This document shows positions 1 through 8,591 of a stretch of 64,000 bases of DNA, piece after piece (the first letter of the stretch is position 1; each line of letters opens with the position of its first letter). Source of the stretch: Paenibacillus naphthalenovorans (GTDB taxonomy: Bacteria > Bacillota > Bacilli > Paenibacillales > NBRC-103111). A program made the position numbers and the translations under genes. Under the pieces are notes generated by a model that was not told where the DNA came from, searched no databases, and saw only the letters and a program-made list of their open reading frames with translations. The stretch covers positions 171,601-235,600 of the forward strand of contig NZ_FNDY01000006.1 of assembly GCF_900099895.1 (NCBI RefSeq), written 5' to 3'.

Positions 1-113
1 AGATTATCGCGGCGGTCAGCTGCTCCATGCCCATCCATCACTGGGAAGGAAAGAGAGAAGAGGCGATCCGTGAAATTCGCGCATTAGGGCAGCGGTTGTC
101 AACAAGTATGTAA
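1..113 (+). CDS. IclR-family transcriptional regulator, C-terminal end (5' truncated by window)
   Basis: An open frame enters the window at base 3 and stops at TAA 111-113, giving about 36 residues that begin IIAAVSCSMP and end LGQRLSTSM. The pattern of a hydrophobic strand with Ala-x-Ser just before a final amphipathic helix (EEAIREIRALGQRLS) is typical of the end of the IclR effector-binding domain. IclR proteins are DNA-binding repressors or activators, often of glyoxylate or aromatic metabolism. The next gene is malate synthase, a classical IclR target, which supports the call. Only the last helix is visible, so the ligand cannot be inferred. Confidence 0.55.
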   Translation, partial: IIAAVSCSMPIHHWEGKREEAIREIRALGQRLSTSM

Positions 114-255
114 GATGAATGATCAGATCAAGCCACAGTCTGACAATCATTCCGATCCCAAGCCAGAGAGGGAAAGGGATGATTGTTTTTTTTTTGCTGA
201 AAACTCATTGACACAAACTAAAAACTGTGGGAAGATGATGTCAAGGCTAAATAAA

Positions 256-280
256 GAACGTTGTTCAAAATAATGAACAA
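256..280. promoter_or_regulatory. Candidate operator upstream of malate synthase
   Basis: Two overlapping inverted repeats lie in the 318-bp gap before glcB: GAAC-3-GTTC at 256-266 and TTGTTC-8-GAACAA at 261-280. A TTGACA box at 208-213 lies upstream, but the hexamer 17 bases downstream of it is poor. The neighbouring IclR-type regulator is the natural candidate to bind here; that is inference. Confidence 0.4.
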
Positions 281-295
281 GGAGGGCGGATAGTG

Positions 296-421
296 ATGAT
301 GCCGGGATTTGACAAGGCACAGCTGCAAACGATTTCGTTCGTGAATCGACGGGAGAGATCTTCACGAGCCGTTGGAAGGCCGAGGATTCAAGTGAGAGCT
401 AATCAATCATTTGATAAGTAA
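296..421 (+). CDS. Possible 41-codon leader peptide upstream of glcB
   Basis: An ATG at 296 (or an in-frame GTG at 293) follows GGAGG at 281-285. It opens a frame of about 41 codons (MMPGFDKAQLQTISF...) that stops at TAA 419-421, just before the ribosome binding site of malate synthase. The peptide is basic and resembles no family I recognise. It could be a regulatory leader, a remnant or chance. The good ribosome binding site and tight packing against glcB are the only support. Confidence 0.25.
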   Translation: MMPGFDKAQLQTISFVNRRERSSRAVGRPRIQVRANQSFDK

Positions 422-431
422 AGGAGAATGA

Positions 432-2618
432 ATGATGGTACAATATGTGAAAACAGGAAATCTTCAAGTTGCTCCGGCCCTTTATCAATTTATTAATTCC
501 GAAGCTTTACCCGGCAGCGGGGTGGATCAGGAGCGGTTCTGGTCCGGTTTTGAATCCTTGATCCATGATTTGGCACCCAAAAACAAGGCGTTATTGAAAA
601 AACGTGATGAAATCCAGCGATTGATAAATGAATGGCATAAGGAACATAAAGCAGAGTTTGAATTCGAAAAATACAAGGCGTTTTTGCAGGAAATCGGTTA
701 TCTGGAGCCGGAAGCAGAGGATTTTCAGATTACCACCCAAAAGGTCGACGATGAAATTGCGCGGCAGGCGGGTCCGCAGCTGGTTGTGCCGGTCAATAAT
801 GCCAGATATGCGCTTAACGCTGCGAACGCGCGCTGGGGAAGCCTGTACGACGCTCTGTACGGAACGGATGCGATTGATGACGAAGGAGGAGCTCAGCGTA
901 CAGCGGATTACAACCCGGTTCGTGGCGAGAAGGTCATCGCCTACGCCAGAGATTTTCTCGATCAAGCGGCTCCGTTAGCAAAGTCTTCACATCGGGAAGC
1001 CGTCCGGTATTCGATCGTTGAGGGGCAATTGGCCGTTTCGCTTCGCAGCGGAGAGACTACCGGACTCCAGGATGCTTCCAAGCTTGCGGGGTATCAGGGA
1101 AGTCCCGAGGACCCTTCGGCCGTATTGCTTCAAAATAACGGGCTGCATTTTGAGATTCAAATCGACCGTAACCATCCAATCGGCCGAACCGATCAGGCTG
1201 GCGTGAAAGACATTCTTCTGGAAGCTGCGTTAACGACGATCATGGATTGTGAAGACTCGGTTGCCGCTGTCGACGCCGAGGACAAGGTATTGGTATACGG
1301 CAATTGGCTGGGGCTGATGAAGGGGAACTTGTCCGCTACCTTCCCGAAAGGAAATAAAACCGTCACACGGACGCTCAATCCCGACCGGTCATATACGTCT
1401 CCTGCAGGAGAGGAATTCACCTTGCCCGGCCGTTCCCTGTTGTTTGTCCGTAACGTGGGACACTTGATGACGATTGATGCGATCCTGGACCGCAATGGCG
1501 AGGAGATTCCCGAAGGGATTTTGGACGCGGTTGTAACGGGTCTCATCGGCAAGCATGATCTTTTAAGAAACAGCCTGTACCGGAATTCGCTCCAGGGCTC
1601 CATCTATATTGTCAAACCGAAAATGCACGGGTCCGAGGAAGTGGCATTTGCCAATGAGCTTTTTGACCGTGTGGAAGATCTGCTCGATTTGGAACGCAAT
1701 ACGCTGAAAATCGGGGTGATGGACGAGGAGCGCCGCACGTCTCTAAACCTGAAGGCGTGTATTCGCGAAGTAAAGGATCGCGTTGTGTTTATCAATACCG
1801 GGTTTTTGGACCGTACGGGAGACGAAATTCATACTTCGCTGGAAGCGGGACCTATGATTCGGAAAAACGCGATGAAATCATCCCGGTGGCTGCAAAGCTA
1901 CGAGAAATCGAATGTGAGCATCGGACTGGCAACCGGATTACAGGGCCGTGCCCAGATTGGCAAAGGGATGTGGGCCATGCCGGACCTGATGAAGGATATG
2001 CTGCAGCAAAAAATCGGCCAGCTGCAGGCCGGCTGCAATACGGCGTGGGTGCCTTCCCCTACAGCGGCTACCCTGCATGCCCTCCATTACCATCAAGTGA
2101 ATGTAACGGAAGTTCAAAATCAATTGAAGCAAGCGATTAAAGATTTCCGGGATGATATTTTGGACATTCCCGTAGCCGAAAACCCCGAATGGAGCCCAGA
2201 AGAAATTCAGCAGGAGCTGGACAACAATGCACAAGGGATTCTGGGCTATGTAGTTCGCTGGGTAGAGCAGGGGATTGGCTGCTCCAAGGTACCGGATATT
2301 AATAACGTGGGGCTGATGGAGGATCGTGCCACCCTGCGCATTTCCAGTCAACACATGGCTAACTGGCTGCACCACGGGATTTGTACGAAGGAGCAGATCG
2401 TAGAGACCATGCAACGTATGGCCAAGGTGGTGGATGAGCAGAATGCCGGTGATCCCGCATACCGTCCGATGGCTGCCGACTTTGAACACTCCGTGGCATT
2501 TCAGGCTGCCTGCGAGCTGGTGTTTAAAGGATACGACCAGCCAAGCGGTTATACGGAGCCGATCCTGCACCGCCGCCGCAAAGAATTTAAGGCGAAGATC
2601 GCTGTACAGAACGCTTGA
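432..2618 (+). CDS. glcB: Malate synthase G
   Basis: Condenses glyoxylate with acetyl-CoA to give malate and CoA in the cytosol, the second step of the glyoxylate shunt and the entry of glyoxylate made from glycolate. The 728-residue length is that of the monomeric G isoform, not the ~530-residue A isoform. Diagnostic stretches are [32 protein letters not shown] (active-site Arg), the acidic Mg-binding part around [18 protein letters not shown] and [13 protein letters not shown], and near the C-terminus [18 protein letters not shown], which carries the catalytic Asp. GGAG at 423-426 lies 5 bases before ATG 432 and 8 before ATG 435, so translation may start at the second Met. No isocitrate lyase gene is adjacent. 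The upstream gap holds a candidate IclR operator. Confidence 0.95.
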   Translation: MMVQYVKTGNLQVAPALYQFINSEALPGSGVDQERFWSGFESLIHDLAPKNKALLKKRDEIQRLINEWHKEHKAEFEFEKYKAFLQEIGYLEPEAEDFQITTQKVDDEIARQAGPQLVVPVNNARYALNAANARWGSLYDALYGTDAIDDEGGAQRTADYNPVRGEKVIAYARDFLDQAAPLAKSSHREAVRYSIVEGQLAVSLRSGETTGLQDASKLAGYQGSPEDPSAVLLQNNGLHFEIQIDRNHPIGRTDQAGVKDILLEAALTTIMDCEDSVAAVDAEDKVLVYGNWLGLMKGNLSATFPKGNKTVTRTLNPDRSYTSPAGEEFTLPGRSLLFVRNVGHLMTIDAILDRNGEEIPEGILDAVVTGLIGKHDLLRNSLYRNSLQGSIYIVKPKMHGSEEVAFANELFDRVEDLLDLERNTLKIGVMDEERRTSLNLKACIREVKDRVVFINTGFLDRTGDEIHTSLEAGPMIRKNAMKSSRWLQSYEKSNVSIGLATGLQGRAQIGKGMWAMPDLMKDMLQQKIGQLQAGCNTAWVPSPTAATLHALHYHQVNVTEVQNQLKQAIKDFRDDILDIPVAENPEWSPEEIQQELDNNAQGILGYVVRWVEQGIGCSKVPDINNVGLMEDRATLRISSQHMANWLHHGICTKEQIVETMQRMAKVVDEQNAGDPAYRPMAADFEHSVAFQAACELVFKGYDQPSGYTEPILHRRRKEFKAKIAVQNA

Positions 2619-2637
2619 TTTATAAATCGTTAACGTG

Positions 2638-2678
2638 ATCCCGATCATTCATTTGTTGAATGGTCGGGATTTGTTGTG
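2638..2678. terminator. Rho-independent terminator between glcB and the LysR gene
   Basis: Arms at 2638-2651 and 2657-2670 form a 14-bp stem with one G-U pair and a 5-base loop, followed by TTGTTGTG. It lies between convergent genes and may serve both. Confidence 0.7.
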
Positions 2679-2696
2679 TATAGCGGCGCGAGCGAA

Positions 2697-3569
2697 TCAA
2701 GAAGCCGTAAGCAGCTCCATAAACCGTGCGGCAATGAGAGACGGGGAATGTTCGCGCAGCATGGCTATTCCAACGGCACGGGGCGGGATCGGCTCGACCG
2801 TTTGCAGCTCGAACAGCTGTCCGGCATCCAGTTCTTGCTGGACAAAGGACCGGGTCACGAAGGCGGTGCCGTAGCCGCGCCGGGCCAGCTCAAGCAGCAT
2901 CTCCATACTGTTCAATTCTATGTCCGCCTCAACCTTATAGCCCTGTGCGTACAGCCACTGCTCCACGAATAGTCTGGTGCTGCTTTCCGAAGACAGCAGG
3001 AGAAGCGGGATTTCCGCTAATTGTCCGGTTGTAATCGGCTGTCCGGATAGCGCACGATAGGCATTCCCTACGACAAAACAATCCTGGATGTCCAGCAGCG
3101 GCTTCACCTCCAGGCCGGGATCATCCACGGGAAGATGGACGAGACCCAATTCAATTTGCCCGTCCTTTAATCTTTTTCCGATATCGGCGGTTTTGCCTTG
3201 GGAAAGACGGATACGTACTCCGGGATAATCGGCATGGAACTGATCGAGTGCGGGCAGCAGCAGATGCCTAATGAACGGTCCGCTTGCGCCGATCCGCAGC
3301 TCGCCGGCTGTCAGGCGCCTGAGAGACTGAATTCGTTTCTCTCCGGCATCCAGCAGGGCAAAGGACTGTTCCACATATTCGAACAGAGCGCGGCCTTCCG
3401 ATGTTAAATTCACCCCTTTGGAAAGACGATCGAACAGCTTTACTCCCAGAGTCTCTTCTAATTGTTTGATCGCATAACTAACCGAAGGCTGGGTAATGTG
3501 AAGCGCTTGTGCGGCTTTGGTCAAATTACCGAGCTTGGCGGTATACAGAAATATGCGATACCACTCCAT
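2697..3569 (-). CDS. LysR-family transcriptional regulator
   Basis: A DNA-binding regulator with an N-terminal winged helix-turn-helix (MEWYRIFLYTAKLGNLTKAA, QPSVSYAIKQLEETLGVKLFDR, residues ~1-60) and a C-terminal periplasmic-binding-fold effector domain (ELRIGASGPFIRHLLLPAL, ELGLVHLPVDDPGLEV). The frame stays open to 3626, but homologues begin at MEW, so I chose the ATG at 3569. No good ribosome binding site stands directly before it; AGAGGTG is about 20 bases upstream and would fit an in-frame GTG at residue -8. It is divergent from the chorismate synthase gene with about 130 bp between them, so that gene is the likely target. The co-inducer is unknown. Confidence 0.88.
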   Translation of the reverse strand: MEWYRIFLYTAKLGNLTKAAQALHITQPSVSYAIKQLEETLGVKLFDRLSKGVNLTSEGRALFEYVEQSFALLDAGEKRIQSLRRLTAGELRIGASGPFIRHLLLPALDQFHADYPGVRIRLSQGKTADIGKRLKDGQIELGLVHLPVDDPGLEVKPLLDIQDCFVVGNAYRALSGQPITTGQLAEIPLLLLSSESSTRLFVEQWLYAQGYKVEADIELNSMEMLLELARRGYGTAFVTRSFVQQELDAGQLFELQTVEPIPPRAVGIAMLREHSPSLIAARFMELLTAS

Positions 3570-3701
3570 CGCTACTGTTTTGATATAGAACACCTCTATG
3601 ACATGATTAAAATATTGTGATTTCATTTATTTCATGAGTGAAATTATAATGGAACCAGTCGAAGGTGTCAAAAGGATTCAAAATACCAAGGGGGAAAGGC
3701 G

Positions 3702-4757
3702 ATGGCAGGAAGTTCGTTCGGTGATTTTCTGAAAATCACGACGTTTGGGGAATCTCACGGAGAGTCGATCGGAGTGATTATTGACGGGGTTACGCCCGGA
3801 GTGGAAATAGACGAGCAGTACATTCAGATTCAAATGGACCGGAGAAAACCGGGGCAGTCCTCCGTAACGTCTCCCCGCAAGGAATATGACCAGGTATATA
3901 TTCAATCCGGGGTCTACGAGGGCAAAACGACAGGAACGCCGCTTTTTATCACGTTATACAATAAAGATATGAGACCCGAGGCTTATCGCGATATTCAGCA
4001 TTCCTTCCGGCCGGGGCATGCCGACTTTACGTATTTGAAAAAATACGGCATCCGGGATCATCGGGGAAGCGGCAGAGCATCGGGCAGAGAGACGGCCGCG
4101 AGAGTGGCTGCGGGTGCCGTGGCGCGCAAGCTGCTTGAGCGCAGAGGCGTCAGCGTCGTAGCCTATACGAAGGCCATTGGCGGAATCGAATGCGCCGCCT
4201 TTATTGAGGATCAAATCGAACGCAATGCGGTCAGAGCCTGCGACCCGGAAGCGGCGGTTCGGATGATAGAGAAAATTGAAGCTTTGGCGGCGATCGGGGA
4301 CAGCTGCGGCGGCATTGTGGAATGCAGGATTCGGGGGGTGATCCCCGGCTTGGGAGAGCCGGTGTTTGACAAGCTTGATGCGGATCTTGCCAAAGGGATG
4401 CTATCGATCGGCGCTGTAAAAGGAATCGAATTCGGAGCCGGATTTGAGGCAGCCGGAATGCTGGGCAGCGAGCATAACGACCAGATGAACGCGTCCGGTT
4501 TCTTAAGCAACCACTCGGGGGGCATTCTCGGAGGAATCAGCACCGGGGAAGAAATCATCTTCAGGGTTGCCGTTAAGCCGACTTCCTCGATATCTGTCCC
4601 ACAGCAAACGATCCGTACCAGCGGAGAAGAACAAGTCATTGTGACGAAGGGCAGACATGACCCGTGCATTTGCCCGCGAATTGTCCCTGTAGTCGAAGCC
4701 ATGGCCTGCCTTGTCATCGAAGACCACTTTAAGCGTCATGCGGCTCTGCATCACTAA
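3702..4757 (+). CDS. aroC: Chorismate synthase
   Basis: Converts 5-enolpyruvylshikimate-3-phosphate to chorismate with reduced FMN, the last step of the shikimate pathway. Family signatures are present: TTFGESHG near residue 15, FRPGHADFTY, HRGSGRASGRETAARVAAGA and RHDPCICPR near the end. With 351 residues starting MAGSSFGDFLKITTFGESHG it resembles the E. coli/clostridial class rather than the ~390-residue Bacillus class, which starts MRYLTAGESHG. It stands alone, without aroB or aroH, beside a divergent LysR gene. That context suggests a second or transferred copy; I cannot see whether a Bacillus-type copy exists elsewhere. GGGGG at 3690-3694 precedes the ATG. Confidence 0.93.
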   Translation: MAGSSFGDFLKITTFGESHGESIGVIIDGVTPGVEIDEQYIQIQMDRRKPGQSSVTSPRKEYDQVYIQSGVYEGKTTGTPLFITLYNKDMRPEAYRDIQHSFRPGHADFTYLKKYGIRDHRGSGRASGRETAARVAAGAVARKLLERRGVSVVAYTKAIGGIECAAFIEDQIERNAVRACDPEAAVRMIEKIEALAAIGDSCGGIVECRIRGVIPGLGEPVFDKLDADLAKGMLSIGAVKGIEFGAGFEAAGMLGSEHNDQMNASGFLSNHSGGILGGISTGEEIIFRVAVKPTSSISVPQQTIRTSGEEQVIVTKGRHDPCICPRIVPVVEAMACLVIEDHFKRHAALHH

Positions 4758-4773
4758 TATCGCAGCAAAAAAG

Positions 4774-4817
4774 GGGATGCCCCTCAGCCTTTGCAGCTTG
4801 GGGTAATCCCTATTTTC
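4774..4817 (+). terminator. Probable terminator after aroC
   Basis: GGGAT plus CCCC at 4774-4783 can pair with GGGG plus ATCCC at 4800-4810, with small bulges, followed by TATTTTCC. The stem is imperfect. Confidence 0.45.
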
Positions 4818-4832
4818 CTTCCAGCGGCCTTT

Positions 4833-4982
4833 CTAACGTTTTTTCGCTTCTCTAAAATATATACCCTCACCCAATATTTTCGCCGAAAACACGCCGAACA
4901 CCAGAGACCACACCGGAGCGGCAATTCCCAAAAAAGATACGTTCGATACGGCGATCGCAAACGCAAACACGGTGGAATAACG
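4833..4982 (-). pseudogene. Remnant of a membrane transporter, last membrane segments (EamA-like)
   Basis: On the minus strand a frame of about 49 codons reads as two hydrophobic segments (FAFAIAVSNVSFLGIAAPVW, SLVFGVFSAKILGEG) ending REAKKR and TAG. The P-x-x-S-L-x-F-G-V...LGE pattern resembles the last helix of EamA/DMT transporters. There is no start codon, and an in-frame stop lies immediately upstream at the junction near 4983, where a GGAGG-containing sequence follows. I read it as the 3' scrap of a lost gene; the family assignment is tentative. Confidence 0.4.
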
Positions 4983-5048
4983 TTAGGAGGACTCGGAAAA
5001 AGCCGACGAGTTCAAGTAAGGCACCTCCGGCATCAACTGTGTTCTATT

Positions 5049-5531
5049 ATAAAATCCTCTGAAGATGTGTTTGGAACAAATCCCAAATCCTATTGCGACG
5101 AGTTAATGAAGGAAATTCCCAAACGCACGATGCGGGAGCGGGTCAAGCTTATGTTTCTGATTCCGCTCCTGCTGCTCCAATGGAAGCTGATTGAAGGCTT
5201 CGGCGGTACGCTTCTGCTATCGCTCTACGACCTCGTCGGATACGTTATCGCATCCTTGGCCGTCATCGGTGTCATGTGGATTGTACTTCGCAAAACGGCA
5301 TTCAAGCCGAACAAGGCGGCGGTCTGGATGATTTTCGGCCTTGCTCTCTGGTCGATTATGATTTTTATCGGGTTAGAGCTTGCCGGAAGACATGTTTGGC
5401 CGGAGGGTCCGCACATTGAAATGCATGGAACTTCCGCCTATGTATTGGCTGCCGCAGGTTTGGTGATCCTCCTCGCCTCTCTTTTTTGGACCAGCTTTAA
5501 GAAGCTGTACCGAAGACCAAAACAAAGCTGA
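5049..5531 (+). pseudogene. N-terminally truncated membrane protein (DUF1129/DUF1048-like)
   Basis: The recognisable part starts at KSSEDVFGTNPKSYCDELMKE and continues into four or more predicted membrane helices (LMFLIPLLLLQWKLI, VGYVIASLAVIGVMWIVL, AVWMIFGLALWSIMIFIGLE, AYVLAAAGLVILLASLFW), ending FKKLYRRPKQS. Bacillales proteins with an FG-x-x-P-x-x-Y-x-x-E-L motif before a membrane domain normally have a soluble N-terminal helical region. Here that region is replaced by a low-complexity basic stretch (4791-5045) with no family character. I read the gene as having lost its 5' end in the same event that destroyed the neighbouring transporter. An internal ATG at 5107 could still start a shorter membrane protein. 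Confidence 0.45.
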
Positions 5532-5734
5532 AATGGCAGGGGAAACGGGCTGCATATATTTTAACGCATACAAGCTAGCAATAAGCCGATTAGGGGAGAT
5601 AATGAAGATTTATGAACCAATCCAAGGCTAAATCCGTTTTCCGAGTCATTTTCCTTGTTCGACAGGACCTGGAAACGGGAGTATGATTCGGAGTGTCGGT
5701 TTATTTCTTGTTAGATGAGGAGACGAAACGGTTC

Positions 5735-6658
5735 ATGATTCGTTCATATCTACTCCTGCTTTTTTGCGTTACTTGCTGGGGGAGCAATTTTGTATTCGGT
5801 TCGATATTGGTGAATGAATTTCCGCCCCTGCTTCTAGCGGCACTTCGATTGACCATGACGTCCTTATTTCTTGTCGCTTATGCATGGAGCACCAAAAAGC
5901 TGAAGTACCTGAATCCGCGGGATTACTTGCTGCTCATTCCGCTGGGCTTTATCGGAACGCTGCTCAATCAGGCAGCTTTTTTTACTGGGCTTGAAACGGT
6001 TAACGCTACAACAGCCTCACTGATCCTGTCCCTTGCACCGATTACGATCGCTTTGTTGGCGTCGGTGTTTTTAAAGGAAGCCATTACAGGGCGCATGATC
6101 GCAGGGTCCATCGTGGCGATTCTGGGCATATTCTTTGTAGTAGGGAAATCCGACGGGTTGAATGTTTCTATAGGCACTGTATACATCCTATTTGCTATGC
6201 TTACTTTTGCCGTATCCATCATCATGATGCGTAAATTGACAGAGCGGATCGATCCATTTGTTGCTACGGTATATTCGACTGTGATCGGTTCCGGTATGGT
6301 GATCCCGGTAGCGGTCATCAAGGAGCCCTTAAACCATGTCAGTCCCCATCTTTGGGCTTGGGTGATGCTTATCGCAACGGCTATTGTGATGCAGGGCTTG
6401 TGCGGTTTAATCTGGAACATGCAGCTCAAGCGTGTAGGTGCGGGCAAAGCATCCATATTTTTGAATCTGCAACCCTTTGTAGCCATGATCGCCGGTTTTG
6501 TTCTCCTGGGCACACCGGTGACCGCCATTCAAATCTTCGGATCTATATTTATAGTCGGGGGCGTTGTGCTGGCCACATCCCGCAAAAGAGATAAAGCGAA
6601 TGCTATGAAGCATCCGATATCTGCGCCTAAACCGGCATCTGTCCCCAAAAGTCCATAA
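5735..6658 (+). CDS. EamA/DMT-family transporter
   Basis: An integral membrane protein of about 307 residues with ten hydrophobic segments arranged as two EamA repeats, beginning MIRSYLLLLFCVTCWGSNFVFG. The N-terminal C-W-G-S-N-F motif and repeat signatures such as LETVNATTASLILSLAPITIAL and FGSIFIVGGVVLATSRKR are typical of drug/metabolite exporters. The substrate cannot be told. The frame opens at GTG 5693, but GAGGAG at 5717-5722 and the family N-terminus favour ATG 5735. The C-terminus is a short Lys/Pro-rich tail. Confidence 0.87.
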   Translation: MIRSYLLLLFCVTCWGSNFVFGSILVNEFPPLLLAALRLTMTSLFLVAYAWSTKKLKYLNPRDYLLLIPLGFIGTLLNQAAFFTGLETVNATTASLILSLAPITIALLASVFLKEAITGRMIAGSIVAILGIFFVVGKSDGLNVSIGTVYILFAMLTFAVSIIMMRKLTERIDPFVATVYSTVIGSGMVIPVAVIKEPLNHVSPHLWAWVMLIATAIVMQGLCGLIWNMQLKRVGAGKASIFLNLQPFVAMIAGFVLLGTPVTAIQIFGSIFIVGGVVLATSRKRDKANAMKHPISAPKPASVPKSP

Positions 6659-6686
6659 TCCATTCTGAACCCCCAGGATAAAAAGC

Positions 6687-6735
6687 AAGCATAGCCAGTA
6701 AGCCGTGATTCCGGCGTGGCTATGCTTATTTTGCT
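6687..6735. terminator. Bidirectional terminator between EamA gene and sspH
   Basis: Perfect 11-bp arms AAGCATAGCCA (6687-6697) and TGGCTATGCTT (6717-6727) enclose a 19-base loop. T-rich sequence follows on the plus side. Confidence 0.65.
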
Positions 6736-6775
6736 GTTTTATTCGGCTTCTTCCTTGCCCATTCAAATCAAGGTT

Positions 6776-6961
6776 TTATTCCTCATGCTCTTCCAAAAGG
6801 TCTAATGGAACACTTTGTTCATTTTCAGGCTCGTTGAGGGGGTAGATCCTGGCTGTTTCTGTCTGCTCATCTACTTGTTGAATATAAATGGGAACCCCCT
6901 GATAAGTGACATTGGCCATAACAGGAGAAGAAGCAATCTCACTGGCTCGCGATTTGTTCAT
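6776..6961 (-). CDS. sspH: H-type small acid-soluble spore protein
   Basis: A 61-residue protein starting MNKSRASEIASSPVMANVTY, with VPIYIQQVDEQTETARIYPL and PENEQSVPL. This is the conserved layout of SspH minor spore proteins, which are made in the forespore and are thought to bind spore DNA or contribute to the core. GGAGG lies 8 bases before ATG 6961; an upstream in-frame start at 6976 has no ribosome binding site. Forespore-specific (sigma-G type) control is expected for the family. This gene is direct evidence of an endospore former. Confidence 0.93.
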   Translation of the reverse strand: MNKSRASEIASSPVMANVTYQGVPIYIQQVDEQTETARIYPLNEPENEQSVPLDLLEEHEE

Positions 6962-7144
6962 CGTCCTAACCTCCATTTATTTTAATTAACGGATATTAAT
7001 GTGTTCTTTAAATGAAATTATTATTCTTGAAGCTCTTTCTTATAGGACGCAGCTATCGGGCTTATTGAAAATTCATCTTAGACGAACGCTTGTTAGTGGT
7101 ATTATATTGAGTAGGAATTGAACTTAATAGAAAGGATGCCCGGC

Positions 7145-8068
7145 ATGTTTCAGACGGTTGTTTCAACTCTGTTTCAAGTTATTGTGCCGCTGTCCGTTCC
7201 CGTTATTGCGGGAGCCCTCCTGGGACGGTACAGAAATCTGGAAACGAAGCCCCTCATGACCCTGTATTTATATTTTTTAAGTCCGGCTCTGATTTTGGAT
7301 ACGTTGAATCGTGCGAATCTTTCTTTTGACGACATCTACAAGACGCTTGCCTTCTGTATTCTCAATCTGATATTGATGTGGGCCGTTGCCAATGGATTAG
7401 GCAGAATTCTGAAATGGTCCTCCTCTGAAATCGCAGGCCTGACTTTGATCTCTACATTCACGAATGCTGTGAATTACGGGCTTCCGCTCGTTTTGCTCGC
7501 TTTTGGAACGCTCGGATTGGAAAAAGCATCGATTTACGTCATTATCCAAATGATTATCGTGAATACGATAGGGATCTATTTTGCCGCCCGTTCCCAGTTT
7601 TCTGTGAAAAATGCCATTCAATCCGTATTTTCACTTCCGGCGATTTATGCGGCGATGTTGGCAGTCGCACTGCGGACTTTAGACGTGGATTTGCCGGCGG
7701 GAATTGAAAAAGGGGTCTCGCTGGTTGCTGCGGCTTATTCCCCGGTGGTATTGGTCATATTAGGGGCGCAAATGGTCAGCGTAAAGAGCGCCGAGATGGA
7801 TGCAAAGCTGCAGACCCCGTTCTGGATGGGGATGACGGTACGATTGCTCGTGGCCCCGGTTGTGGCCTGCTTCGTGTTATATGTACTGAACATCGAAGGC
7901 ATCTTGTTTTCGGTTATGCTGCTTTTGGCTTCGATGCCCGTGGCCGTCAATGCGGTGATTTTAGCGGAGAGATTTAACGCCTCGCCCAGGGTCGTTTCGA
8001 AGTGCATTCTATGGACCACGCTTGCTTCCTTTATCGTATTGCCTGTTATGATCGCACTTGTGAAATAA
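7145..8068 (+). CDS. AEC (auxin efflux carrier) family transporter
   Basis: A polytopic membrane protein of about 307 residues with ten hydrophobic helices in two five-helix halves. Recognisable are the N-terminal VIVPLSVPVIAGALLGRY, the central TFTNAVNYGLPLVLLAFG (the conserved N-x-G-L-P crossover of AEC carriers) and the late MLLLASMPVAVNAVILAERF. Bacterial members move malate, malonate or other organic anions; the substrate is unknown here. GAAAGGA at 7130-7136 supports ATG 7145 rather than the upstream TTG 7118 or ATG 7136. Confidence 0.88.
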   Translation: MFQTVVSTLFQVIVPLSVPVIAGALLGRYRNLETKPLMTLYLYFLSPALILDTLNRANLSFDDIYKTLAFCILNLILMWAVANGLGRILKWSSSEIAGLTLISTFTNAVNYGLPLVLLAFGTLGLEKASIYVIIQMIIVNTIGIYFAARSQFSVKNAIQSVFSLPAIYAAMLAVALRTLDVDLPAGIEKGVSLVAAAYSPVVLVILGAQMVSVKSAEMDAKLQTPFWMGMTVRLLVAPVVACFVLYVLNIEGILFSVMLLLASMPVAVNAVILAERFNASPRVVSKCILWTTLASFIVLPVMIALVK

Positions 8069-8151
8069 ATGGGTAAGGGACTTGCATTTTGGCCCTCATG
8101 TGTACCATAATAAATAGTCAACATTTTTGGGAAGGTGGGTTAATCACAAGT

Positions 8152-8376
8152 ATGTCAACATCGACTTCTGAGGCACAGACACAAGAAATGAAGGAAATCC
8201 AGATTTGGAAATGCAAAGACAGCGAATGCAACGCCTGGATCCGGGATGAATTTGTAACGGAGGCCGCTCCCAGCTGTCCGCTATGCAGCAGCATGATGGA
8301 ACAAAGTAAAAAACAGGTTCCGCTGGCCGTTAAAAAAGTGAGAAAAACGTTTATTATGGGAAAAAGAAGATTCTAG
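8152..8376 (+). CDS. ydjO: Cold-inducible YdjO-like zinc-ribbon protein
   Basis: A 74-residue protein with WKCKDSECNAWIRDEF and SCPLCSSMM, four cysteines in two pairs that form a small zinc ribbon, and a basic C-terminus (KKVRKTFIMGKRRF). This matches the Bacillales YdjO family, whose B. subtilis member is cold induced; its molecular role is unknown. AAGGTGG lies about 13 bases before the chosen ATG, a little far. A longer frame from 8089 has no family match upstream. Confidence 0.8.
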   Translation: MSTSTSEAQTQEMKEIQIWKCKDSECNAWIRDEFVTEAAPSCPLCSSMMEQSKKQVPLAVKKVRKTFIMGKRRF

Positions 8377-8396
8377 CACTTATCTTAATACATAAC

Positions 8397-8438
8397 GAAG
8401 AAGCCGACGGCATGCTGCCCGTTCGGCTTCTTCCTTTT
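8397..8438 (+). terminator. Rho-independent terminator after ydjO
   Basis: Perfect 11-bp stem GAAGAAGCCGA (8397-8407) / TCGGCTTCTTC (8423-8433), then CTTTTCC. Confidence 0.8.
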
Positions 8439-8591
8439 CCGGGCGGAGAGAGCATCTTCTCCTAAGAACGCCATCCAATTAGCAGAATATTATATAGTCA
8501 CTTGATAAAAGTAAGTAATATTTTTATAATGATCCTAACACCTTGCTTTCGATCAACCACTAATGCGAACAAACAAGGGAGGCATCCGTTC

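Noticed and set aside
4791..5045. N-terminal part of the long frame at 4791-5531 as part of a 246-residue protein
   Set aside because: It is basic, low in family character and antisense to a transporter remnant; only the part from about 5049 looks like a real protein.
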